Below are positions 12,957 to 22,525 of a DNA stretch of 64,000 nt, piece by piece. The stretch lies in assembly GCA_037127255.1 (NCBI GenBank), contig JBANSL010000017.1, positions 66,385,857-66,449,856 on the forward strand. Reading direction: 5' to 3'. Source of the DNA: Persicaria tinctoria. Lineage: Eukaryota > Streptophyta > Magnoliopsida > Caryophyllales > Polygonaceae. Each line of letters starts with the position of its first letter. Position 1 is the first letter of the stretch. The notes beneath the pieces are model-generated. The model did not search any database and was not told where the DNA came from. It was given only the letters and a program-made list of their open reading frames with translations. Made by a program: the position numbers and the translations under genes.

Positions 12957-13246
12957 CAACAACAACAACAACAACCCAGTCTATCCCGCGATAAAGCAGG
13001 GTCTGGGGGGTCAGGATGTACGCACTCTTTCCCCGAACAAATCGAGAGAGTGTTTCCGATAGACCCAAAATAAAAAGTCACAGAAATCACAATGAGCAAG
13101 AAAGACGCTAGAAAAGGAGGCAAGAGGTAACAGCAAGACACAGCACCCTGACCCTAACAACTAAACATCAGAAACCCGGATGCGCCTCCTCCAGTGGTCT
13201 CTATCCGACGTCATATCTTCCGAGAGGTTCAGCAAATACCTGAAAT
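12957..13246 (-). mobile_element. 5'-truncated RTE-type LINE tail
   Basis: The minus-strand 3' tail is a (GTT)n run ending at 12957, shown as CAA repeats on the plus strand. The sequence matches the LINE at 49408-50672, including the GCAGGGTCTGGGGGGTC segment. Residues like those at the LINE ORF end (DMTSDRDHWRRRIRV) are readable near the upper end. The 13-bp target-site duplication CAAGCGAAGACCA is present at 12944-12956 and 13247-13259. Confidence 0.82.
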
Positions 13247-13457
13247 CAAGCGAAGACCAAATACCTGAAATCAAAGACATATAAAATTCTGATTGAATAC
13301 CAAACTAAAAATCAGAGGAATAACCTGAACATTCGATGGTTCTATTAGTGCAAATAGCGAGATTTATCACTACAATCAGCAATGCATATGTCCTGCGATT
13401 GGTCAGACCTTGTTTTAAGGATCTCAAATATCATAAAAAGATATTGACATATTCTAA

Positions 13458-13547
13458 CTATTTGATATAAGCAACACCAGCCCATTGATATGCCTGAATG
13501 AGAGGATCAACATCCTCAGCTTCTGTTGGCATCCCAGGGCAAGATAA
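13458..13547 (-). CDS. candidate terminal exon of an unrecognised minus-strand gene
   Basis: Read on the minus strand, a TATCAG acceptor is followed by 90 bases in phase 0 encoding LSCPGMPTEAEDVDPLIQAY and then QWAGVAYIK, with TAG at 13460-13458. The composition looks protein-like and unlike the surrounding AT-rich DNA. I do not recognise the family. Its phase does not join directly to the exon at 14034-14175, so another exon would be needed between them. Confidence 0.4.
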   Translation of the reverse strand, partial: LSCPGMPTEAEDVDPLIQAYQWAGVAYIK

Positions 13548-14033
13548 CTGATAGGAAAACAGGCCAAAGCTAGTGGTAAAAGTTTCAGATATATCACATT
13601 ATTATTGGATTCAGTAACTGCAAAGGTCAAGCAATCCAGCTATTGCTCAAGATGCCTACAAAAAGATAAATCATGGATTATCCTTTGGAATGCTCTCAAA
13701 ATTAACCTAACATTGAAAATCGAAATGCAATCCAATCAATCAGTATAAAAAGTGGTCATTTTAAGAAGCAATCGACCAATTCCGATCAATCTGCAGAAGT
13801 CGAATCCCCAAAACCCTAACCCTACTTGAGTTCCATTCTGTTCATTCAAGCAGTAACTATCTGCAAAGCTTCAGTGAAGATTGCCCAAGTAAGAACAGTA
13901 GCACAAGTGGTACCTAAAAGTTCATCAATGTAACAAGCCAGCGAGGTTCACAATTTATCATTGCTTTCCCCTTAGGTAGGACTTAATTTCATCCCATTAA
14001 AACAAAAACATATGAATAGAGAAAGATTCATAC

Positions 14034-14175
14034 CATCTCCAACAACATCACCGGTAGCACTGGCAACTTGTTTAATGCCTAATTTATCATTGAACTCTAC
14101 ACTATTGGCAACGATAACACCACCCTTAGTGACTTTAGGAGCAGCCAAACTTTGTCCATTCACCACATTATGCCC
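14034..14175 (-). CDS. candidate internal exon of an unrecognised minus-strand gene
   Basis: Minus-strand exon with a TTACAG acceptor and a GTATGA donor, starting in phase 0 and ending in phase 1. It encodes GHNVVNGQSLAAPKVTKGG followed by VIVANSVEFNDKLGIKQVA and SATGDVVGD. It is uninterrupted, with conserved-looking composition. It probably belongs with the exon at 13458-13547 and perhaps the start exon at 21940-21989. No function assigned. Confidence 0.45.
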
Positions 14176-15638
14176 CTGTAATCAAACACCTTCAAGCTGT
14201 CACCCTCAATAATAAGTGGCCCAACAAGATGCTAACCTGGTGTATGATGGAGATGTTAAGACAAAGTTTGGCCAATCATGGTTATGAGTTATGACATAAA
14301 AACAACTACAACAACTGTGTTTTTGTTTATTACACATAATAAATTAAATTCACACCTTAAGTGTTAGATTTGCAATTTTCAAGCTCATAGGTAACAATGG
14401 TTTTAAAAGAAAGAACAAGCCAGAGAAACCAGATAAGGTATGTAATTTTTCTCATGACACCTGCAAACATGATCATTTGGTGTTGTCTGAACCACTGAAC
14501 CTGCACAAAACATAATCAAATAAACAGATAAATATTACAGTTCCAGATCACCTTAAACTTTCCATTATAAGATCAAAGAATGATCGACAACTATCCGCAG
14601 ATAGGTAAATAATACAAGGAAAGAGGATAGCAGAAAGCAGAAGCAAATCTGGGATGATCTCAAGACCAGTAATGTTACCATAGATTCTTTGAATGTGTGG
14701 TTGCACAACATTGGTTTGGATCGGGACGACTCGACAATCAAATAGCAGCCTAGAAGGGGGCAAGGATTGAGGAAAGATTGAGGCCACACGAACAGAAAGG
14801 CATTTCACGGGTTCTCTTTACTCATTTCATCATAAATTAGATAAACAAACAATTCAAATAATGAATGATGCACAACTTTTTCTGGGTTCTCTTAGTCATT
14901 TCCTCAAGCATCTTGAGTGCATTGCGATAATGTTTAGTTTTGGAAGTGATCAAAATATTTGTATAAAGAGAAGTAGCTACAGCATTAAAACCAGTAGTAA
15001 AAGATTCAACCCAGAAGAGGGAGTGAATTTAGTTTAAGAAAAGAAAGGGATGCAAATATCAACTAATACAGGGTAAACATGAAAAAAGAGCACATAAAAA
15101 CACCTAATACAATGATTGGCCGATCACACTGGTGAAATTGAACAACATGAATGCAAAAACAGACTTCAAAAGTCAGAATATATAGCAAAAATTTAAAGTA
15201 GACAAAACCCATAAATGACAGGAAATTAACTACGTCTCACACACCTAGGGGAGGGGTTGAAGACGGGAGTGCCTAGCAATTGCAGAAGCTAGCATCTAAT
15301 GAAGATCCCAATCCTCAGTTTCAAGGTTGGAACCTTAAATTTCATGCCACTATCCTAAATTTGAAGGCCTCCATCCTCAATTTCAGGGGCGAACGACGTT
15401 GGGTTTCATTTGGACTCGGAATCATGATTCTTCTTGGCAAATTGAAGACTCCCTATTGTATTGCGAGTTTTGATAAGATCCAAAAAAAGCCAAAACAATC
15501 GAACTCAATCTGAAAATAGATCATCAATAAATAAATAAAAAAATTGAAGACTTTTTTTTTTATTAACAAACATACAAGAAGAGCAACAAAAGTCTAACAA
15601 TTGGAGTATCCCAAGAATGAACAAGGAAAGCTACTTAC
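14176..15638. other. non-coding or intronic stretch
   Basis: Probably intron of the minus-strand gene. A minus-strand open frame at 14548-14808 shows no family and no convincing splice context. I see no RNA gene or element. Confidence 0.4.
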
Positions 15639-15780
15639 ATTTTTTTTTTTGATGACTAGGAAACCCTCCTTTGGTGGCAAACCCCGGGCACGTGACCAAG
15701 CCTGCAAGAGCTACGTACCTGGTAAACCGGCTTGCGCCAACCGGCTCGACCCACTGGAAGAGAGCAAGGCAAACCTTGGA
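15639..15780 (-). mobile_element. SINE-like retroposon with poly(A) tail
   Basis: A T run at 15640-15650 is the poly(A) tail in reverse. The unit is GC-rich compared with its flanks. A short target-site duplication TACTTAC is found at 15632-15638 and 15781-15787. The end sequence before the tail, GGGTTTCCTAGTCATC on the minus strand, resembles plant SINE 3' ends. Confidence 0.6.
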
Positions 15781-15787
15781 TACTTAC

Positions 15788-17000
15788 TTTATAAAAGTTG
15801 AGGAGAACAATTTCTTTTGAACCACCTAACTTTGTAGGTGTAATTTTGCATGAATATGCTAGCTGAATGTAATTAACCTGCAAGTTCACAAGATCACATA
15901 GACAACAAAAACATCCATCATAAGAGAGTAATAGTAGAAAGATATTCTTTTAGGATGTAATTAATTTGTTACCAAAAAATGCAACTGTTGTTAATATCTA
16001 TCATGCTAAGGTTAATTCTTTATCAAGTGAATAAATTCTGCTGACTCTTCATAATCCATACAAAGATTAGGAACATTTCAATTCATGATGAACAAGAGAA
16101 ACTAACTGCAACATGGACATAGAAGAAAGAAAACAAGCTTACCAAGCTTCATCAAGCAAAGCAAATGAACCTTTTAGACATAAACCTTTTTAGCCATATG
16201 CAAGCTGTGTTATGTGAGTTGGTCCTCTTTGGCGCGTTCAAGCCTTGTTTTGAACTTGGTAAGTGATAAACTTTGACCATTTTTGACACCATAATAATAA
16301 CATACCTTTGAATTTTGCCTGCTGCTTAATCATTGCTTACCCAAAACAATCTCCCTTCAAATGGCGAAGTCTAGAGACAGATGAAACAAATGAAGCGAAT
16401 CAAGAGGATTTGGATTCAGTAGAGTTTGCTAGGAGGGTTATTTTTTCGGAACAATGTCAATATTCTGCAAACAAAACCTGTAATCAAACAAGCTGCTAGA
16501 TAAAACAATCAAGTGTCAAAATCGTACCTTTTTTTTTGCTTCTTTTGTATAAACTTGTATGGAATGTAAACAAGCTGAGAGAGTGATGCAGCCCGTGGTA
16601 GCAATACTAGCACAAGCCAGCCATCATCACAGTATTAAGAGGAATGCAGTTAGCAGTATCTTGTCATGATCTCATACACTTCATGACAACTCATTGATCC
16701 ATGTGGACTAAGAAAATCAGAGATTTGGAGGATCAGACAGATGATTAAGAAGCTGCAGTTTTAATCCAAACCCCACTCTAATCGCATTCAAGATCTCTAA
16801 ATCCAAGAATCATAAACTTTTTCAATAATTTCCCAAACCTTTCTGCCTTGGGCAAAGGCAGATTGTGCACCAACAAGTCCAGATAGCCTGAGAAACACAG
16901 TAGAGAGAAATATATATCAAGGCAAAGAAGGTACTTCCAAATCTCTTCTTCCAAACAAAACAAAGGAGCAAAAGAGAGACACTCCTTCCACACTAAAATA
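15788..17000. other. intergenic or intronic stretch
   Basis: AT-rich, no persuasive exon, RNA or element seen. Confidence 0.4.
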
Positions 17001-17033
17001 TGAGCAAGTAGGGGAGAGTGTAGGAGCCACCAA

Positions 17034-17650
17034 TTATGTGAGCCCCCAGAGTGGACAATAGAGGTTGTTTACCGAGATCTTCAGGTCTTTTGAAGCCTTG
17101 CTTGACCTGTTGGTCACAATTGTGGAGTGCCTATAGTAGGTCTTCCCGTTGTTGTTCCAAGAAGATGTTGCCTTTTGCTGAATGGTGACTGAAGTAGTCG
17201 GAGCTGACAAAGACAATTAGTAAATACTGTTTCGAATAGATGTTGGAATTTAGATTCACTAAATCGCAGGTTAGTTCTCCAAAATATTTTTTTTTACGTA
17301 CCTGCAGGCTGCAGCTGAAGTAGCTTTGTGTTTGGGAGCCGGGGGAAGCTTTGTGCTGAGGAGCTGTCACCATTTTCTGCTTGGGTGCCGTGTTCGGTTT
17401 TGAAGAAGTGCATGCAACAGAAAGAGCAACTAGCAGTTCCTCTGCGAAATTGTAAAGACCGGCTAAGAATCATACTCAAATTTCAGCAATCGAAAATGGT
17501 TACATTTGAAACTTTAATTTAGTTTGCCTAGAAGTTGGTTGTAACCACTGTGGTGACTGCCACCTAGTCGAGCAAGGACACCAATAAGAGGAGCGTTGTT
17601 GTACATTGCAGGCTCTTTTTGCTCGTAGTATCCATAATGATACAACAAAA
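17034..17650 (-). pseudogene. 3' remnant of a class C GH9 endoglucanase with CBM49 domain
   Basis: Three pieces lie in gene order on the minus strand. First, YYEQKEPAMYNNAPLIGVLA followed by RLGGSHHSGYNQLL (about 17640-17520) matches the end of the GH9 catalytic domain. Second, a proline/lysine-rich linker (KPNTAPKQKMVTAPQHKA, about 17450-17310) ends at a GTACGT donor. Third, a CBM49-like segment (TIQQKATSSW, KTYYRHSTIVTNRSSK, LWGLT, about 17190-17034) follows. The first piece runs into a stop with no donor, the CBM49 piece stops right after LWGLT instead of continuing, and the rest of the catalytic domain is missing. Functional relatives are secreted cellulases whose CBM49 binds crystalline cellulose. 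This copy cannot encode one. Confidence 0.72.
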
Positions 17651-17659
17651 CTGAACCAA

Positions 17660-18160
17660 GAGACTTGGGAATCAACAGATTGATAACATACATACATTGG
17701 CAACACATATCAGTAAATAGAACAGGAAAAGATGATGCATGGCCTGGCGATGACCTGGAACTACCTACCTGAATTTCAGTTTGAAATGCACTATTTAATT
17801 TAGAAATTTGAAGTAATTCATCAAAAGGTATATTCAAATATGTAAATTCCCCAAATCGTTCTTTTTTTTAAAACATCAACTACCAGCAATGACTAGTTCA
17901 TTTGCAAAAAGAACCACTTCATTCGGCCATCAAATTAATTTCCACCATTGTAGCTGGGATAAAAATAGCCTGCCTCTTTTCCCTTTTATTAGATAGCTTG
18001 TGGATTCACCAACTGGGACTGAAATTATACTTTGACCAAGCAATCTTCAACCTTAAGCACAAAGAGGCAGGTCCAGTCACCTTGTAGCTGGGGCAAACAA
18101 TGGCATGTCCACATATCAGTTTAATATCTGAGCAACTTAGCACCAGTTGATTGGTCTGAC
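17660..18160. other. stretch between the GH9 remnant and the U2 gene
   Basis: No gene recognised. It may hold decayed upstream sequence of the GH9 remnant. Confidence 0.35.
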
Positions 18161-18164
18161 ATTC

Positions 18165-18216
18165 ATCCCACATTGATTGTCAGCATAAAGAACAAGCTTT
18201 GGAGAGGATATAAAAG
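18165..18216 (+). promoter_or_regulatory. plant snRNA promoter: USE and TATA box
   Basis: The upstream sequence element ATCCCACATTG (18165-18175) differs by one base from the plant consensus RTCCCACATCG. The TATA box TATAAAAG is at 18209-18216. The 33 bases between them fit the four-helical-turn spacing of Pol II-type plant snRNA genes, not the shorter Pol III spacing. The TATA box starts 31 bases before the RNA 5' end. Confidence 0.88.
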
Positions 18217-18239
18217 GCCCAAAAAAGAATAGATAATGC

Positions 18240-18400
18240 ATACCTTTCTCGGCCTTTTGGCTAAGATCAAGTGTAGTATCTGTTCTTATCAGTTTAATAT
18301 ATGATATGTGGACCATTGGTCCACTTCGATATTAAATTTATTTTTTGAGGGGGAAGGCTCATATAAGATAGCTTGCTATCTTGGGTCTTCATGGCGCACC
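18240..18400 (+). ncRNA. U2-like spliceosomal snRNA, lacking stem-loop IV
   Basis: The 5' two thirds are almost the plant U2 sequence: the ATACCTTTCTCGGCC start, the branch-point-pairing GTAGTA (18273-18278), stem-loop IIb (TGGACC ATT GGTCCA, perfect), and an Sm site (ATTTTTTG, 18340-18347). After the GGGTCTTCA of stem-loop III the sequence goes straight to TGGCGCACC. The roughly 30-40 nt of stem-loop IV, which binds U2A' and U2B'' in U2 snRNP, are absent. The second strand of stem IIa also has a change (ATATATGAT for ATATCTGAT) that breaks a pair. The promoter is intact, so it could be transcribed as a variant, or it could be a recently damaged gene copy. Confidence 0.82.
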
Positions 18401-18412
18401 TCACCAATGTCA

Positions 18413-18419
18413 TGTTCAA
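18413..18419 (+). terminator. possible snRNA 3' box
   Basis: TGTTCAA matches six of seven positions of the plant 3'-box core AGTNNAA and lies 12 bases after the RNA end, with CA dinucleotides upstream as expected. Confidence 0.45.
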
Positions 18420-18429
18420 TTATTTAAGC

Positions 18430-19008
18430 GAACAAAAGGCAATCCATTAAAAACATTCTAACTGGTGCACATTCAGTCTCTTCAACAAGACATTTTTATA
18501 TCACTCATCGTCCATGATAAAAACCTCAAACAGATACTCCAAGAAGCATCTATAAGTTGAAACATAAAAAGATTCTGAAACAAAGATATGCTAGAAAACA
18601 AGCAGCATTTAAAGCAAGACCCATTTCTCACTGTAGAACATACTTCAAGTCAAGTGTATATAAGGGAATGGAAGCTTGCATATTGATCCATGATAGAAGG
18701 AAGTATAATTACAAATGAAGAGCTTACTCAAGGTTTTGAAGTTGAGATGTGGTTTGAGTATTTTAAAAGGAAAAACAAGAAGGGGAAAAGCTACAATGTT
18801 TAATCAATTCTCAACAGCACAACTTCCTTGTCCACTGCAAAGGCATTCAAATCAGTATTTGGTACTTTGTAAAATTTCACTTTAACTACTTGGCTCACCT
18901 GCTTCCATCCCTTCAAACATTCCCGCCTTTAGGGTTTCCCCTTATTTATTCTTGGATGATATTGATTCTTAATTTTTAGAGCTTGCTAAATTTCTGTATT
19001 TAAGCTTA
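18430..19008. other. intergenic stretch
   Basis: No gene or element seen. Confidence 0.4.
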
Positions 19009-19010
19009 TA

Positions 19011-19255
19011 CTTCCTCCGTCCGCGAAAACATGTCATTTTAGAGGTTCGATTTTGTTCATAAAACATGTCATTATAGGTATTTTAGCTTCTACTTTACGA
19101 AAATGCCCTTGATATGATTGATGGGTTGTAGTTTTTGATAAAGTAAAAAAATAGAGTAATAAATGAGGGTAAATTAGTAAAAAAAGAGTATATTATTGAC
19201 TTTCTTAAAAATTGTGTCCGGGGCTAAAATGACATGTTTTTACGAACGGAGGGAG
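19011..19255. mobile_element. Stowaway-type MITE
   Basis: TA duplication at 19009-19010 and 19256-19257. The inverted terminal repeats begin CTTCCTCCGTCCGCGAAAAC and, read inward from the other end, CTCCCTCCGTTCGTAAAAAC, both continuing into ATGTCATTTTA. The CTCCCTCCGT start is the Tc1/mariner-derived Stowaway signature. No coding. Confidence 0.92.
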
Positions 19256-19713
19256 TACTTTTTTTTTTTTAAATCTGATTTGAATCAAAGTGCACTAATG
19301 GACGTATAGCAATATAGCATGCCCTTCTTGCTCTAAGAAGCAAAGCAACATTCTAAACAAGCTATCAAATGTAAACTAGGCTCGATCGGTAGATCATATT
19401 GGATTCCGCCCAGTACGAAAGTTGCAACTGTGCTGGAAAATTCAAGGACTATATTTATTATAAGCCTTCACACGAGGAGAGTTATGGGTGCCCCTAATCT
19501 GATCACTGTATCTTTTTGTGTTCTCCAAGGAATTTGTATCTGCACATCAAGAAACAACATTCGGCCTCCATAGTTCTGTTTGACTATAATTCCGATTCAC
19601 CGCCACCATAAGTACGTGTTCATAGCTGGAGTGAGATTGGCTAAGATAGGGTGTTTTTGTGTCATGCCATGCTCTACAAATTTACAAGGGAATGACAGAA
19701 GAAGGCACTAAGG

Positions 19714-19872
19714 TGGCTAGTTGTGATTTATAGGAACAACAAAATCAGAGTGGTTTAAAGGAACAACAAAATCAGAGTGGCTAGTTGTGATTTATAAGAG
19801 CAACAAAATCAGAATGGCAGAATGAAAGCACTAAGATAGGATGATTTATAGGAACAACAAAATCAGAGTGGC
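19714..19872 (+). repeat. tandem repeats carrying the 5' end of the downstream tRNA gene
   Basis: A unit containing GGAACAACAAAATCAGAGTGG occurs at 19733-19753, 19760-19781, 19799-19818 (with changes) and 19851-19872. The last copy is the real tRNA 5' end with its immediate upstream flank. A longer version with GGCTAGTTGTGATTTATA is shared by the copies starting near 19714 and 19779. Confidence 0.85.
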
Positions 19873-19933
19873 GCAGCGGAAGCGTGGTGGGCCCATAACC
19901 CACAGGTCCCAGGATCGAAACCTGGCTCTGATA
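19862..19933 (+). tRNA. initiator tRNA-Met (CAT)
   Basis: The sequence is 72 bases with an ATCAGAG/CTCTGAT acceptor stem, discriminator A at 19933, anticodon stem GTGGG/CCCAC and anticodon CAT at 19894-19896. The three G-C pairs next to the anticodon loop, the A1-U72 pair and ATCGAAA in the T loop are the eukaryotic initiator signature. There is no intron. The 3' end plus CCA is the exact complement of the primer-binding site of four retroelements in this window. Confidence 0.97.
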
Positions 19934-19938
19934 ATTTC

Positions 19939-19955
19939 TTTTTCTTTTTTTTTTT
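19939..19955 (+). terminator. Pol III T-run terminator of the tRNA gene
   Basis: Five T residues and then eleven T residues, separated by one C, begin six bases after the tRNA 3' end. Confidence 0.9.
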
Positions 19956-19957
19956 AG

Positions 19958-21939
19958 AAAAAATTCAGCAATAGTTTGCTTTGAGATGCATCGATCACCG
20001 ACACAGTATGTTGCATGTACATGTTCAGCACTCTGAATATATTATAAAGATTGGAGTTCTATATTCATTTGGTAATCATGCTCAGAAAAGGATTTGCAAC
20101 AAAATATTGATAAGAATCTGCTTAGTGGATTGAAGGATATATTTGAAACTATTCCTGTGCAACTGAATTAAGAAATTGACCATGAATATGATTAATGCAA
20201 AACAAAAATATCAATATGCACAATTTTGCGAAAAAAATCGATGCAGGATAGGAAAAGGCAATACTCTCAATAAAGCTGGGATCACAACAAGACTCTTACC
20301 TACAGTTTTAGTATTTGTCAACACTGACATTCCTCACTACACTCTATGTTCCCTTTGACTCTTGACTAAAAGAGAGACTTGCAAAAAGCACCTACAAGCA
20401 CTGAAACAAACGTACACTCAAAGGCACAAAGTGAATATAAGAGCCCAAAGCATGACCAATTATCAACTTAAAAAGCTAGGAATACAACGAGTTGAGCTAA
20501 AAAAGGCCAAAAAAATTTGGACCATTTCTCGGTTTGTGCATGTATAAAGTAGTGTATTTTATTCTAGCAAAGCAATGTGGGATAGGAAAAGCAATATCCT
20601 CAACTCACTTCTATGCAACTCCCTCTTCATGATTGAAAAAGGAAAAGTGGTCACAAGCAATCAAACTGGAATTAAATAGAGCAGAACTGAACTGGCCGGA
20701 GAACAATACACAGATACACTTTACGGTTATATGATAGAGTTAGAAAACCAGGGAGCTCAAAGTAGAAACGATTGCAATGAAAGAACAAAACTGAACAAAG
20801 AGACTTGGAAAATAACAGCAGATTGATCACACATATTGGCTGAAAAGATCAGTAGGAAAAGATGATACATCCAAAGGAGGGTGGGAGCAATACGAACTAA
20901 ACAAAACATGAAAAGTTTCAAAGGATATTTGTGCGCGATTCGTATGAGTCTTAATATAAGTATGCAAATGACAGAACTTCAATCAGATTGATCACAAACA
21001 CCTCAAACTGAAATTCAGAAGAACTGAAGAAATAGAATCCAATGCCTTTGTCAAACTGTTTCTTTCGATCAGTGGTTGCACTAAATTGCTGATCCTAAAG
21101 CATCTAAAACAGGGAAAAGGAAGACTAAAACAGAGAAGAACAAGACAGAACCCAAACAAACATGGGAATTTCTCCAAGGGTAAAAAAAAAAGAAACAGAT
21201 TTGGAATACATAGAGGAAATTAAATAAACTTAAACAAGGATAGTGATTACTAACATCGAAAACATTCAACAAACATTTATGTGCAATTTGCGAGATTCTA
21301 AATAAACTCGGTAAATGTCACGATCCTCAGCTTGAATGTGCACACTAGATGCTGTAGTGAATCATAAGATTCCCAATTTGAGGGCAATACACCATACATA
21401 CAATCAGGAGCCTTGCAAAGTGGAAATCAAAAGTGAAACATCCAAGATATATTTCATTCCATGACATTGAAATCAACAGTGATATACACCAGATTAGTTT
21501 TCCAAAAAAAAAAAATCTCTGATTGGTACATACAAGAATGGAAAAAGCACATTAACAAGCTCACAACATTTCTCTTTAATTCCTTGTTAGTAGATAGGAA
21601 ACCATTGTTCAAGTACTCGAATCACCCAAGAATCTACTCTAGGCAATCCAATTCAAACAAAAAGTCTAAAACCCTAAGCTGCTCAAAATTGACTCAATGA
21701 GCAGCTTGTTGGAGATCAAAAGATCAAAATCAGCAGGTATTAGGATGATCAAAGCCAGATTAAAGCTTGAGGAGCACAAAAGAAGTGAACTTGAAAGAAT
21801 TTGGACAACGATCAACTTGGGAACTAAGACACTTTCCAATTACCAGTAGACACGAAAAACCCTAGAAATCTGGAAAGAAAGTGATGAGAAATTTGAAATG
21901 AAGAATTCATGGAGCAACGAAAAGGAAGCCAAAACTCAC
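19958..21939. other. non-coding stretch
   Basis: AT-rich. Open frames here are short and not protein-like. It would be intronic if the start exon at 21940-21989 belongs with the exons near 14 kb. Confidence 0.4.
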
Positions 21940-21989
21940 AAAGATGGTCTGCAAGTCCCTTCTTCGACAACGATTTGGTTTGCCGACAT
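21940..21989 (-). CDS. candidate first coding exon on the minus strand
   Basis: Minus-strand ATG at 21989-21987 opens MSANQIVVEEGTCRPS and runs 50 bases to a consensus GTGAGT donor at 21939. The sequence upstream (to about 22080) reads like a GC-richer 5' leader compared with the flanks. It could be the start of the gene whose later exons lie near 14.1 and 13.5 kb. This link is inference. Confidence 0.35.
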
Positions 21990-22525
21990 ACGAAGCAGGC
22001 AAAGCTTCTGTGGAACTTGGCGGGAGTCTTCAACTTCTTACGGGAGTTGCGGGAAATGGAAATGGAAATGGTGAACTCGTTAAACCAAAAAGCATAATTG
22101 GTTATATACCCATAAAATCTTACTTAATTGTTTATGTACCCATTAAAACTTTAAAATTGTTTTATACCCATTATTATAAACTAGCACAATTGCTTATATG
22201 CCCATAAAATCTTAATTGTTTATATACTCATTAAAATTTTGAAATTGTTTTTATACCCATTAAAAATATAGATCTTGTTTAATTATCCAATATAAGGTTT
22301 GATAAGTTATTATTCTAAAAAATATTATCTATTATGGAGTAATTTTCAATTTATTTTTCTTAATTTATAATATTATCACATTGAGATGCATTATATGATG
22401 AGATTATACAAACTTTGATAATATATTTTATTTATTTATGTTTAACTTTCTTAGTTTATAGGTATTTTTTAAGATCGATATTAAAGAATATTTTTAAATT
22501 TTCTATTATTAAATAACAGAGCACA

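Noticed and set aside
14548..14808. An 86-codon minus-strand frame
   Set aside because: No recognisable domain and no paired splice sites matching the neighbouring exons' phases.
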